From Warburgia ugandensis (taxonomy: Eukaryota; Streptophyta; Magnoliopsida; Canellales; Canellaceae), in contig CP141137.1 of NCBI GenBank assembly GCA_035236585.1, positions 42,492,057 through 42,556,056 on the forward strand: 64,000 nucleotides of DNA, given 5' to 3'. Of the stretch, positions 48,742 through 62,274 are shown in pieces. The notes below the pieces were generated by a model that had not been told where the DNA came from, did no database searches, and saw only the letters and a program-made list of their open reading frames with translations. Position 1 is the first letter of the stretch. Every line of letters starts with the position of its first letter. The position numbers were made by a program, and so were the translations under genes.

Positions 48742-51700
48742 AGGGAGAGAAGATAGGTTGTGTGATCTAATAGGGTGGATAAGAGATAAGATAGCTTGTC
48801 TGTGCTCTTGAGGAGGGATAAGAATGAAAGAAAGAAAGGGGAGGACATCTTATAAAATCTAGAAAAAGGGAGTGCATGGAATCTTGGAAAGACTTGAGTG
48901 CATGCTGGGAAGGAAAGAAAAAGGGATTGCATTGTATACAAAGGGGTGGTTGGTGTGTGAAATCCATTGAGGGAATAAGAGAGAAATAAGGGAGGCATCT
49001 TGAGGTGGGATTTCCTGTGGAGAAAAATGGTGATATCTAGGTAGAGTCTTGACGTTTTGGTGGAAAAAAGAAGAAGAAGAGGAGAACCTGTGGAGAGGTA
49101 ACTTTCCATCTTCCTCTTTTCATTCGATCCATCTCATCGATCCTTCTCTCTCTTAGCCTTACACCCATCACTATCCCATCCTTCATATTTCATGCAATCA
49201 TCACCCTTCATCATCCCATCTCTTTCTAATTTTCAACACACTCATCCCATTCCCTTTAGCATTCTATTAGATGCATCATAACATCTTCTCATTCACCTTG
49301 CTATTCCACGCTTCTCACCCCTCTTATTTCCATGCATTTACATCATATTTCTCTCATTCTCTCTTGATTCAATGCATTAGTCTTCCTCTCTCTCCATGTT
49401 CCATGCACACCACTATATTTTCTTACATGGAAGCGATTGGTGAGTGTTGAATGTTCTCTCTTTCGGTTTGTGGCTGTTGGATGATGTCCAATATACTTGT
49501 TGAGTGGCACAAAAAATCGAAGACACGATTTTGTTAATGTTTGAAGGTGGTAGTGCGATTTGGAAAGGATTGAAGGTGATCTTTGTTGAGTGACATGGCA
49601 AAGGCATTGATGATATCTAATTCATTCCATAGAGGAGTTTGTTTTCTCTTCTTGTTAAATTCATGAATTGAACTTATTGTAATCTTTTCAATTTGGGTTA
49701 ATGAAAGTTGTCTTTTCATTTCATTGCTTGTTAGTTGAAAATTTATTTTTTCTTTTGATGTATGTCACTTTAGATTTCCATTGTCTTTAATTTTTATTAT
49801 TTACTAATACTAGTTAGAATTAGTGTTTTCTTAGATCATTAGTTAGTAGTTGTTTTTATTAGTGTAGCATCTCATACTATAAGTACTTAGAAGAAGTTAG
49901 TAAAATCAATTCTTAGTATAGTCCTCAAATAAATATATCTATAGCTAAATTCTTCACATAGGGTTAGGATAAAACCATCCTAGAGTAGCATATTTTCTAC
50001 ACTCAGGAATTGTTAGATTTAAAAATGCTAAAATATCCACTTTAGGATTAGTAAACTAATTTATATATGTTTGGTGTTCATTTGATAGGAAATATTAGGT
50101 ATTTTCTATTGTTTAGAAACTAAATAGGTTAGTTAATTTTGTACATGAAAATCTTGATAATTTGTGCCATACATAGACAAGTTATGGTTTGAGAAAATAT
50201 ACTAAATTAGGTAAAATCCTAAAATTGAGAAAATCTAAACAATAGGACTTTTAATGATGACATTTTCTACATTGTTAATTCAATCGATGTTTTAGAGTAA
50301 AATCTAAAATTGCTCAATTTTGAATATATGGGATTTAGTTTGGTTGCTTCCTAAATGCTAGTTTTAGAAATTTGAGTAAATTTACCTCTTTTAATTCTTT
50401 TACATTTAATTAATTATTTGTTCTCATTGATTGGCTAGGTTAAATTAAACTAATGTATATTCCAATTAAATTTTTGAGAAGTAAAAAATTGAGTCCTTGT
50501 GGGATTGACCTGTGCCTGCACTATTCTATATTACAATAAATTCATGCCTTTGTGGTTATTTTTTTAAAACACATTAGGAACCAAAACACACTTGGCCAAG
50601 CCTTCATGGAGTTATGACTCTCCTGCTAAGGGATTTTTGGAGTATAATTATAGTTATGAATTAGAAAAAGAATCTCTGTCACGTGACTAACAAACTCCAC
50701 AAATAATTCTTATGAATTAGTTTGTTACTACAATGGTTGTGTGTAGGAAGAATAAGGTTGTTCGTTGTTCATTGGGCTCAAAATGATTCTTGAGCTTTCC
50801 ATGAGTTGGAAGATGTTTTGTTGCATGTTGCAAAAACCCATCAGCTAGCATTTAGATTCTAGATTGCAATTGGAAAATGAGAGAGTTGAAAGAGAAAAAA
50901 ATGAAGTTGTCTCCAAGTTAGTTGGATCCTTGTTTCCTAAAACTCTACTAAGTCCTTATCTCCCAAAGACATGGTCCTTAGTCTATGGAGGGATTCTCAA
51001 GTTGCCTAGTCCAAAACTTATTAGAAGAAACTCTCGTGGTTGGCTTTCAACTATATACTGCCTCCACCAAAATGACCATATTCTCAATAATATCATGTAC
51101 GTCTTGTGAAAAGATCCCAGAAGAAGCATTTTTCTTCTTCCTCCTCTCCATAGGAAGAGACTATGCACATGGTAATACACATCAAATTACTCTACATGAT
51201 TTTATATAAATGGAGTTTGAGAATTCCAAATCTAGATCTCCTCCCAAATTTTCATGTATGATGGTTGTGATCATCAAATTTCACATTGTGTGGTGCAAGT
51301 AAATTCACACAAGGAAACATGAAGGGTGAATTTCCCCAATATAAAGGGGTTTAATTGTATTTCACTATATCAAGTGCTATGAGAGCATTCCTCTAGCTAT
51401 AAAGGCCATTAATTATATTTTCTTGGGACATATTAATAAAATCAAAGAAAAAGACCCTTGATTATAAGTTACTGAGTAATAACCAAAACATAAGCCATTG
51501 ATCTCTTTGTTCTTTCATGCTCTAATATGTTTTAAATATAACTATAAGTGCATAGGTCCACTATAGTATAAATGAGCCAAATAGGGCTTGATCCCATGAG
51601 GAATTCAAATTTTAGGAATTTTAATTAAAAACATTTTTAGTTGACTTTAATCGAGCCAATAATTCAGTTAATTTTAAAATTTCTTAAAATAAAGAATTCT

Positions 51701-54700
51701 TACTAACAATTATGAAATCTCATAGAAAAAAATCCTAGTGTTTAGAATCCATTATAATGTAATTAGACATGTCTATAATCAAGAAATTGAAATTTTTATC
51801 ATTCATTTAATATTTTTCCTTAAAGCTCTATTTTAGAGATTTTCTTATTTCAAAGAATTAACACAAGTTAATATATTTACTCAATGCATAGTCTATCCTT
51901 TTATGACACAGACTATCAAAGATTTTTACATATTAATCTTTACTTGTCCAACATAATTAGTATATCTACCATATGAAGGATAAGATAGAAATCACTAAGT
52001 ATTTGAATTAGTGTTAATTTCTTTAAAATAATATTTAGTACAACTTTTAAGTCCACTTTTAATTAATAAAAAATTCATCCAATTTTACCATAACTTCATC
52101 CTAACCCTAGGAAATAAAATTTACCTATTCATGCTTGGAAATTAAATCACTAAGAATTCAAATCCATCAATTATTCAATGTTATTGAGTAAAAATAACAC
52201 AAATCTAAAGAATTAACTACTAACTAAAAGTTCAAATCTACTAAGAAATAACTAAAAAAAACTAAAATATTCTCATTGATCAAAATAAAATATTACAATG
52301 ATTCCAAAGTAAATAAAATAATAGAAATACAAATCCTATGGTAAGGAGAGAATTTACCAAGTTGTTGCAGCATCACTTGACAAGAACTGCTTCAAACTTT
52401 CTTCAATGCACTACCACCATTCTTTATTCCTCCAAACAAAATGTTGAGAGTTTTCTTGCAAGGGAAAAGCTAGTCAATTGTAGTGTTGTAGGGTTGAATC
52501 CACACAGAAAATTTAGTGTAAATTTCAAGCATCAAATTATTCTATTATCATGATCCTAAGGGATTTATACTAGAAATATTATGAGATGATGTGATAAAAT
52601 GATCAAATGGATGAGATTGATTTAAGAGAATTAAATATAATTAAAAATCAGGCTTAGAGATCACCTATACTAGCATTAGGGTCTACTACTAGTTATTCCT
52701 CTTTGTAACTCAAGATATAGGTTGAAATTATGATCATTTTCTCGAAATGCATTTCTTTAAAAAAATAACTTAAAAATCATTAGTCATTAGAAACTAGATA
52801 GATTACCAAATCCTAACTATTTTTGTGTAAAACTTAACTATAACGAATCAAGGCGTAATTCTAAGTATTCATTGTGAAAGCTAATGACATTGAATCAAGG
52901 AATTGCACTAAGAACACTTCTGCATTATCTAAATTGAGAAAAATTTCAAATTATACATTCTAAGACATTATGAATTAATAAATGGTATTCCCTAGTGTTA
53001 TGCTTGGATTACTCTAACCTTAAGCAAAAATAAATTAAGCTAACATAATTTCTTATTTAACATAAATTATAAAGCTCTAAAATATAAAAATTTAAATAAA
53101 TTAAACTAATCTACAACTCAAGGAAAGAACCACCCTAAACATTGTGCTAAATATTATCTACTTTTCACTATTTTTCCATTTACTTGATTGTTATAACAAT
53201 TGAGAGAAAGAAAATTATAAAAGTTATAGAGATAAAAGAAACAAATAATATTAAGTATTTCAATGTTCTGAGAATATTTTTCATCATGTCCATTGTTCAT
53301 CGTATGTCAAATATATTAAAAAACCTCCATCTCAAATCTCATTAAAATCCAATAAGAATTCAAAGAGAAACCTGTGACTATAGTTAGTGCAACTATAACA
53401 TTGGAGAGTGTTAGTAGCATTTCCTATAGAAAATAAAATTTGAAAACAAGTGACTATTAGCCATGAAATCACATGACAAATTGTTCCTTAGTTAATTAGC
53501 TTCAAAACAAGGTATTATAGTCTAAAATTAGATGATAATTCATGAGATATAAAGGCACATAAATGAAAATAAAGTGTCCATAGCAAGTAGATTTTCTAGA
53601 GACATGCATGAGATCTTTGGGTTTTTTTTTTTTTTTTGTTAAAAAAACATTTTTGAGTTTTTAAAAGTTTTTAAGGTCAAAGTTCCTTTGTTGTGATGAT
53701 AATGCATATGGTTGATTTTTTATTTTATTCATGTCTTGAAGTGTTTTATGAAAGTTACATCATGGAACATAGTTTATACATAGTGCATAGTCTAGACTAA
53801 AAGATGATTATGACATAGAGATCATAAAAAATTAGTGGAGATCTATATACCCTATGAGTATTAGAGGCTAACATTTTTTTGAGGGTTATATGTAATTCCA
53901 TATTTTCTTTAACGTGCGTTAATTTTGAAGGATCCCAATATCTTTGTTTTAGTCAAAATGCCAAGATTTAAAGGGAATACTAACTTTGATTTTTGAACAT
54001 TTATTGACTCAGATAGGTTTTAAGAAACCTAGGAAATGATATAGGCCACATAAAGCCTGCCCAATAATGCATCACTAGTTAGACCCTTTAAGGCTCTTAG
54101 TAAGACTTTTCCTTTTTAAGACCTTATTAAACCTAACCTAAAGAAAACCCAATAAGAATATCCATCACCTAACTTTCAAAAATGAGTAGGGATGATAACA
54201 AAAGTTCAAAAAAAGTAAAAGTACAAAAGTCAAAGAAGTAAAAAATATCAAAAGTACAAAGAAAATGTTCCTTCTTAGACATCTAAGGAAAAGTGAAAAA
54301 GGTATTAGAAAAGAAAAAAAAAGTCATGAAAAAAAGGGAAAGGAAATATAGAAGACTTGACTTAAATATAGGCAAAGTAGAAAAATTGCCCTACATCAAT
54401 TGAAGACCTCTACTTAGATTTGAACCTTTGAATCCTTATACACTTCCTTTTAAAAACCTTTCCTAAGCCAATGTTTCTTCCTATCCAAAGACCTATTGAT
54501 CTTAAGGTGGATGATAGCCTTAAAGAGGACATAAAGAGGAAGGAATTAAGGTGAACTATTCTTTATGGTCTTGGTAATGACATTCATTTTAAAGGGTCAT
54601 TTCTTTGTCTCAATTATGCTTACAAAGGCATGTGAACTATTAGTATCATTGGAATTAGTCACAATGAAAGAATTTTGGTTGACCCCATTTATCTAATAGC

Positions 54701-55137
54701 TTTATTTCTGAGTCTATACCTATGAGAATTTGAGGTCAAAACATCATTCCAATGGAGTATAAGCATATCTATTTAGAAGTCCTAACTTATGTAGCTTGTA
54801 CACCACAATACTCTAAGATATAATTGTAATAAAATGGCTTTGATATGTGTATAACTTGTAGAATTCCTCATTCATCTTTATTAAGTTGTTGAAGTAAGTA
54901 GCATGTTAAAGGATGAGAATTCTCTGAGATAAATAAAAGATAGCCTTATAGAATTTTGTTGGTGTATTCACTGCAAAACCTTATAAGGCCAAACTCATCC
55001 ACTATGGTAACCTAGGGGTTTAAAGGCTTGTTACATGTGCTAATGTAATCATAAGTACCTACGAAAATGGAAACTATTTTGTTTTCATGTTTTTTTGCAT
55101 ATTTTCTTGGGACTAGCAAAATGTTGGTTGGGGGTTG
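48742..55137. other. Degenerate LTR-retrotransposon debris, no intact gene
   Basis: Three places carry the conserved tail motif found near the ends of many plant gypsy LTRs. These are CCTTGTGGGATTGACCTG at about 50494 (+), its inverted counterpart GGCTTGATCCCATGAGG at about 51577 (-), and GTAGGGTTGAATCCACAC at about 52487 (-). Sequence before the first and after the second is similar when one is reverse-complemented (for example CTAGCCAAT and CGAGCCAAT), suggesting another inverted LTR pair. No readable gag or pol was found. A poly-T run lies at 53621-53637. Confidence 0.5.
55124..55137 (+). other. Polypurine-type tract before LTR arm 1
   Basis: GGACTAGCAAAATG, then TTGGTTGGGGGTTG, is immediately followed by TGATAAGTG. 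This arrangement of a GGGACTAGCAA phrase, a G-rich tract and TGATAAG is common just before the 3' LTR of plant gypsy elements. Confidence 0.6.
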
Positions 55138-56213
55138 TGATAAGTGTTCAATTTTGTATAAAAGTTTCCAATTAGTAGCCCATGTGTTATAATTTATATT
55201 GTTAAATTAGGGTTTTGACTGAAATTTTGTAACACATGCATTTCTAACCTAATAATTCAAAAGTTTGATATTTTGCAGGTTCATAGGCTAATCTAGAGTA
55301 AGTATATGAATAATCATAATTTACTAGGACTTAATTAAGGTTTTTCAACTTTTGTAGGTGTTGAGAAGGTAATCCAAAGGTTGAGCTTGATCAACATAAG
55401 AATTAAAGTCATTCATAAGGTTTCTTAATCTAACTAGGAAACCTAATCAAGCCAAAGCCCAAATGTCACCAATGAAAGGTTTGATGAAGGTTCAAAACTA
55501 TCCTAGGGCAAGTAAATAACCAATTAGAGAAGCAGAAGGTGACTGGAAATGGACCCAATCCCAAGTTATGCATTTCTAACACCTTTGCATGGGAGCCATT
55601 TAAGCCACCTTAGCCATTAAAGCCATGAAAAAGGGTAATAAGCTATATGGGCTACTTAAGCCTTGAAGCCAAACATTAAATCCACTTAAGCCATCAAGGA
55701 ATGAGCCATCAAAGTGAGCAATCAAACCAAAGAGGAGTTCCACATGGAGCCACAAAATTGGAGCATCAATTTAAGCAACTTCCTATGTTAAAAGTGTGAT
55801 TTTTAAGGGATTTTGAGATTAAGGTAAAAGGTAAGATGATCATTCTTTAAGGGATCCATCGAGAGAGAAAAATCCACTTTCCTAAACCATTTTTCATCTT
55901 TAATCCACCATTCACTCTAGGGTGCCACGTTTTTAAGTTAGGGAGGAAGATACCTTCCTAGAAGAGGATTCCCACCCATTGCTTAGTTAGCAAAATTCAA
56001 GTGGTTTCTTAATTAGGAAACCCTATATCCAAGTCCATGCAAACATGCAAAAACCCTAGGTTTTCTTCCAAAATTTTCATATTTATATATATTTTTTGAA
56101 TTCCCTCATTCTTCCCACAAGCCAATCACCGTCTAATTAGGAGGGTGGAGAGCCACTTACCAATCAATGAAAATGACATCTCCCTTCCTAATTTAGAAAC
56201 CAGCCAGCCCATG

Positions 56214-56299
<86 letters not shown>

Positions 56300-57281
56300 G
56301 TCATCCTTATTACATAATCTCCACCGAACTTTCCCCTTTCATACTCCACCTCAACCTAGATCTAGATCTCCACCTCTTTTATAGATTAAATATTCATCAA
56401 ATTGGAAGCTAAAACATTTGTATATTGCCCGAGGCTTCCAACTTTGTTTTCTAAGTAGAGGTTGGGTGAGACAACCTTGAAACATCCCACTCTTTGCTTG
56501 GTTATCTTTGGAGTTAGATGTTGGTTTTATTTAGTGCTATTAATCCTTTGGATTTCAAGTTATTTATTTGGTTATTTTCTCTCCAATTCTGGTTAGTAAT
56601 TTTCTTTCATTGTAGTTTCATTGCCTTACTTTCCATTGTTTTGCTTTCTAGTGTTACATTCATCTTCCACTTAGCTTTACCTCTTTTCTTTACTTCACTT
56701 TCATTAGTTTTTCTTACCTATTCTCTCAAGATTCAAGTTGGTTCTTCTCTGGTAGTGACCACCACGAGAAGAAATAACTTGGATGCTTGCCCTTCCCCTT
56801 AGGAATTTCATGTTTTTCTCCTTCAATTCACTTAGTTTTACGCATTTTTTCCATAGTTAGTTCAACCATCTACCCATCTTTTCTCTTGAATTCACTTCTA
56901 AGTTTTATTTGCATGTCATCATACTCTATATTGGAAGCTTTATATTGAATTTTTGTTGTTCTTGTTTATATTAGGTTTTGGGGCTTAGTTTCCTGCATAA
57001 TTTTTAGATTTATACACTTATTTTATGCGCAAAATTGTGATGTGATTTGGCCCTAATTCAATAATATTATTTAAGGATTTTTGTTATGGAATATTTTTAT
57101 CATCAAACTACTTTAGATATGGGTTATTATCTTGAATAAAATTTATTATTTCAGTTGCTTTATTTGCTTGATTTGATTTGAAGATCTACATACTTGAAAT
57201 CTAGAATTTCTCTCCTCAATCTTTATGCTTTGTTTCTAGCCATCAAATCTTTTTTTTTTCTTGAATCCTTAAGCACTCATT
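55138..57281 (+). mobile_element. LTR-like arm 1 of a large inverted repeat (3' LTR, truncated)
   Basis: It begins TGATAAGTGTTCAATTTTG, right after a polypurine-like tract, and its whole length is repeated in inverted order in arm 2. Matching blocks include CTTTTGAATTATTA, GTTTCCTAGTTAGATTAGG, CCTCCTAATT, GGTTGGGTGAGACAACCTTG and TTTGTTTCTAGCCATCA, read in either arm. It stops about 600 bp short of arm 2, where it meets the outer end of arm 2 (TGGTATAGC at 57282). It also contains a (TC)n tract of 83 bp that arm 2 lacks. Confidence 0.75.
56215..56297 (+). repeat. (TC)n microsatellite, about 41 units
   Basis: The tract interrupts arm 1 between AGCCCATGAT and ATGTCATCC. In arm 2 the matching position (GGATGACGAGTCATGGGC) has only a few bases, so the tract expanded after the arms arose. 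Confidence 0.95.
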
Positions 57282-58735
57282 TGGTATAGCTTTAAAATTA
57301 CTCGCAAGCTCATGAATCAAAGTAGTATTTGCATGCAAGAGAGGTCAATCCCATAAGGTATCCAATGAATTTGTATGTTGGATGAATCTTATTTAAAGTG
57401 CTTTACTTCATTCAAAGAGAGAGATTGGATTGATTTGAATTTAAACTATGAAAGAAAATGCATTAAATTAGAAACTATACTTGAAAAAAAACTTGCTAAA
57501 ATTAAAACTAAGCTATGAAGTTAGAAACTTAACTAACATTAAATTAAGAAAAGAAACTAATGTAAAACAAGCATGAAACTATTAAAAGGGAAAGTTTCCT
57601 AATTTGACACTTTCCTAAACAAGAAACTTTTTAAAAAATGGAACTTTATAAAACTAAGAAAGGAAACTTTATAAACCTAAAATAAGATACAAAAAACTAA
57701 TTAACAACTTTCAAAACAAGATTAAGCAACTAAATCAACCAAAGATCAAAGAGGAAAGTAACCCAGTAACATGCGCATGATGCATGGATGGTGCTCATGG
57801 TTCAGTTCATGGGTCCAAAGATGGTCATATTTGATGCTTTAAATGAAAATAAACATGCAAAATAATCTATAAAATCAATAAAGAACATAAAATTATAAAT
57901 AGCTTCTTAAGTATTCAAGCAAATAAGATGTTTTGATGGCTAGAAACAAAGCATAAAGATTGAGGAGAAAAATTCCAGATTTCAACTACGTAGAACTTCA
58001 AATCAAATTAAGCATATAAAGCAACTGGAAAACAATTTTTATGCAAGATAAAAACCAAGATATAACATAATTTGATGATAGAAACATTTAATAACAAGAA
58101 TCCTTAAAGAATTTTATTGAATTAATGCTAGATTACGTCACAATTATGAGCATAAATCAAGTGCATAAATCTAAAAATTGTGTAGGAAACTCAGCCCTAA
58201 TAACTAATCTAAACAACCATAAAAATTCAATATAAATTATGATGACATGCAAATAAAACCTAGAAATTAATTCAAGATAAAAGGTGGTTAGATGGGTGAA
58301 CTAACTGTGGAAAATATGCCTAAAACTAAGTGAATTGAAGGAGAAAAACATGAAATTCCTAAGGAGAAGGGCAAGAATGCAAGTTATTTATTCTCTTGGA
58401 TATCACTAATAGAGAAGAACTAACTTGAATATTAAGAGAATAATTAAGAAAAACCAATCAAAGTGAAGCAAAGAAAAGAGGGAAAGCTAAGTGGAAAGAT
58501 GAGTGTTGAACTATAAAGCAAAATAATTGAAACTAAGGCTTTGAAACTAAAACAATGAAAGCAAATTACTAATCTGAATTGGAGATAAAATATTCAAAGA
58601 AATAAATATAAATATAAAGGAAGAATAGCACAAAATAAAATCAAGGTCTAGCTCGAAAGATAATTAAGCAAAGAGTGCAATTTTTCAAGGTTGTCTCACC
58701 CAACCTCTACTTAGAAAAAATTGTAGGAAGCCTTG

Positions 58736-58774
58736 GCGCGCGCGCGCGCACACACACACACACACTCACACACA
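58736..58774 (+). repeat. (GC)n-(CA)n tract, alternating purine-pyrimidine
   Basis: Seven GC units run into about twelve CA units. The tract is present in arm 2 only; arm 1 has TTGTATATTGCCCGAGG at this place. Such alternating tracts are known to favour Z-DNA. Confidence 0.9.
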
Positions 58775-59471
58775 TAGATGTTTTAGCTTCCAATTTGATG
58801 AATGGTTAATCTAGGAAAGAGTTGGAGATCTTGATATAGGGTTGAGGTTGAGTTGGAAGGGGGAAAGTTAGGGGGAGATGATATAATAAGGATGACGAGT
58901 CATGGGCTGGCTGGTTTCTAAATTAGGAAGGGGGGAGGCATTTTTTTCCTTGAATGGTAAGTGGCTCTCTACCCTCCTAATTGGATGGTGATTTTTTGGT
59001 GGGAGGAATGAGGGAATGAGGAAGAAATAAAGATGGAAAATTTGGAAGAAAACCTATGGTTTTTCCATGAACTTGGATATAAGGTTTCCTATTAGGAAAC
59101 CATTTGAATTTTTCCAACTAACAAGGGGGGCATCCTCATCAAGGAGGGTTGCTCCGTCCTTAAAAACATGGAACCTTAGAGTGAATGGTGGATTAGGAAT
59201 GAGAAATGGTTTAGGAAAGTGGATTTTTCTCTCTTGATGGGTCCCTTAGAGTATGAACATCTTACTTTGTACATTAATCTCCAAATGCCTTAAAAATCAC
59301 ACTTTTAAAATAAGAAAGTTGCTTGAATTGATGCTCCAATCGTGTGGCTCCATGTGGCACTCCCCATTGGCTTGATGGATCACTTTGATGGTTCATTCCT
59401 TATTGGCTTAAGTGGCTTCAAGGCTTGAGTAGCTCATATGGCTTATCACCCTTTTTCATGGCTTTAATGGG

Positions 59472-59476
59472 TAAGG
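59472..59476 (+). repeat. Target-site duplication TAAGG of solo LTR 2
   Basis: The same pentamer follows the element at 62275-62279. Confidence 0.8.
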
Positions 59477-62274
59477 TTTGACGACCCGGGTTTTCCCATG
59501 CATTTTTCAAATGCAATAATTAATTCCCAAGGCAGGATCCCTATTTGAAAAATAATGCAATGCAGCGAAAACATCTTTTCATTTTAAACTCATTTTGAAA
59601 ACCCCGAGTGTCATTTGCTTTCACAATAACCAAAGTAGTTTTTGAAAATTTCTATACTCATAAATGTCTTCCCAGGTCTATCCAGTCACAGCTCACAGGC
59701 CAACTGTAAACAAATATAGATACATGTCCAAAGGAGTAGAGAGTTTACTTACATTCATACTTGTCTCTTCTTCATTACTTGATTGTAATACTAACAGGTC
59801 CTGATGCTTCTTCTACTCGTGACTAGAGCTATCCTGAAAAATAATAGAGTTGGGTGAGTATTTTCCATACTTAGTAGGTCATCTGATACTACTATTTTAA
59901 AAACACGGTATGCATCATGCATGGTTCCAAGAGCTTTTATGTAAAACATCAATGATTTATTTTGCGTAAGCATGCATAGTTATGCATAAAACATAAACTT
60001 ATTGATGCGATGTAAATCATGGAATCCGTATACAAATCACGTCATATGAATACGACTAAAATAGAAATCAATAGGTCCATATACAAAGATTTCGGAAAAT
60101 GTATCAAACCAGCAAGTCATATAGAATACTCATGAAAATCTTAGAATAGTCATCATTCAAATATATGCTAGTATCATGCACATAAGTCTCTCGGCATGCA
60201 TGTCACGCCAACTGGTTACAAGTACTCGTATACGACCATCTCAATGCTATATGCATATCAATCACATTGAAATCATAAGGCCACTACGCTCATACTCAGC
60301 ATACAGCTGGAATCTACCATAGCCTCCACGGCGACTATGGATGTCCCCGAAAGGGTGCCATGAACACCTTCAGTGGTAGTCCCTGTTTATCACAGTAGTC
60401 AGGGAAGGGACAATGCCTTTTTGACAGTAATACCTTCCACCCTTTTGGTGGTAGAGGCCGGGAGGCCAACCCCGTACCTCCTTTCAGCATAGTGCCCACT
60501 AGGCTTATCAACCCATAAAATATAAAATCATGTCCTCTTGGGGTTCCTCACATTGCCTGGGCGTCACACTGCCTCACCAGCGTCTTTTGGGCACTCCAGT
60601 GTCTTTTGGTAACCCTCAACGTTATGCATTTATTCGAATCTCAATAATCGAAAATCATGCAATTTATGCACTTATTCATAATAAATTATGTAATTTATGC
60701 CAAGCATTCTAAAGTATGCGAGCAATGCATTCATAAAATCATCTCAATGCAAATGATCACATTCAAGACCACATATTATGAAAACAACTCGATAATAGAA
60801 GATTAATAAATCAAGTACATTTGGAAATGCATTAAAAACATAGCAGTATCAGACTACCTACCTCGTGCGTTGTTACGTAGCTCATGCCTGTCTTTACTTC
60901 GAGTCCAAGAATATCTTGGTAAGGTCCTGAATGATGTTTAAACAAAGATCTAGGCGTTATTAAAGGTCATATGATGTTGGTTTCTAGGGGCTATTCTATG
61001 ATATTTTTCAGTTGCTCTTTATCTAAGAATGTCATTTATTTTATTGTATAATTGGGTTCATGTCAAAATTACGGACGCAACGGTCCTTTTGGATTATCAA
61101 TCAGAGTCCTATAACTCCTGTAATTGCATTTTAATGTTATAACGTCATGGACAATCTAGCTTTTGTCCATGCGGGCCCCGCACGCCATGTGCCCTGGTCG
61201 AACTAGGACCCATGCTTGCACGTCATGCGCACCCGAAGGCCACACCAGGGACCGCGTTTGTGCGCACATGCAAGCCCAAGCGACGCGGTATGACGCATCC
61301 TTCAGGGCGTCGCACAGATGCATCTTTGGCACAGGCGTGATGCACCTCAGCTCCCAGGACACCCCGTGCATCCTGGTCAAGCTAGGACCCGTGCCCTACG
61401 TCACGCACGCCCAAGGACCGTGCCAGGAACCGTGCCCTAGGCATGTGTCATGCACCACGCCCCTGGGACGCATTGCCTTGGACGGGTTCCCACCCGTCTG
61501 GTTCCGTCCTCAGAGGGCGGTGTTTTTTGGCCGAAAAACCTCCTAGATCCGGTCTGTATGTGGGAAATGATGAAGGGGAGATAGAGAGGGAGATGGGCAC
61601 TTACCTGGGTAGCCGGAGATGCCCTCATATGGGTGGTGCGGCTCCCTCTTTCCCGTCTGAAAACCTAGATCGCCGGATACTCGAAGACGGGAGAAAACCA
61701 CCCACCATCTTGGTGCGATGAGAGGAAGAAGGGGGGGTGGAGAGGTGGGAAGGACGGCCGGCCTGAAGGGATGACCTGGACCGGTGCCAAAAATCGCAGA
61801 GAAGCCTAGGGAGGGGTTTTCCAAATTTTCCAAGAAAACCTCAGCCCCAAATAACCAGGAAAATGTGATTCGAAGAGGAGGGAAATAGGGCTTTTTATAG
61901 CCATTCCATGGCGGTGGTGGAAACCTGTGGAAATGGGGGTTTCCAGAGAAATTGAGAGGAAGAAGATAGGGGGTGCCGTTATCAAAACGGTCCCCTGTGT
62001 TTTCTATGTTTTTTGTTTTTAATGTAAATTACAGAAATACCCCTAATCTTTAAACGCCTATAACTTCTTCATATGAACTCCGTTTTTTGCGTTCTTTGAG
62101 GCGTTAGATTCCATTTTTCGAGTAGAATCTAATGGTACCAAGTTTTCTTACAAATTCCTTAGTTTATTATTTTAAATAAAGGAAAACATTTAACATGGTT
62201 CATTTCCTATATAATGTCCAATTCATTTTTGTCAAATGGATGCAAAAATAGCGTAAATTGTTCGGAGTATTACA
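59477..62274 (-). mobile_element. Solo LTR 2, 2798 bp, same family as 46056-48736
   Basis: It shares order and sequence with solo LTR 1 from one end to the other, is in the same orientation, and is flanked by TAAGG on both sides. Its outer base pair on the right (minus-strand end) has changed, so the + strand reads TTTGACGACC where LTR 1 has TGTGACGAC. On the minus strand it begins TGTAATACTCCG. It splits arm 2 of the inverted repeat: the arm reads GCTTTAATGGG on one side and resumes with GTGTCTGGAATG on the other. It is therefore the younger insertion. Confidence 0.85.
61893..61899 (-). promoter_or_regulatory. TATA box of solo LTR 2
   Basis: The minus strand reads GGCTATAAAAAGCCC, 375 bp from the element's minus-strand start. 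This is the counterpart of the box at 48331-48337. Confidence 0.65.

Noticed and set aside
61156-61833. Frames of 74-127 codons in the second GC-rich block
   Set aside because: Same LTR family and same bias as the 47.6-48.5 kb block; the frames are not conserved between the two LTR copies as far as I could compare.
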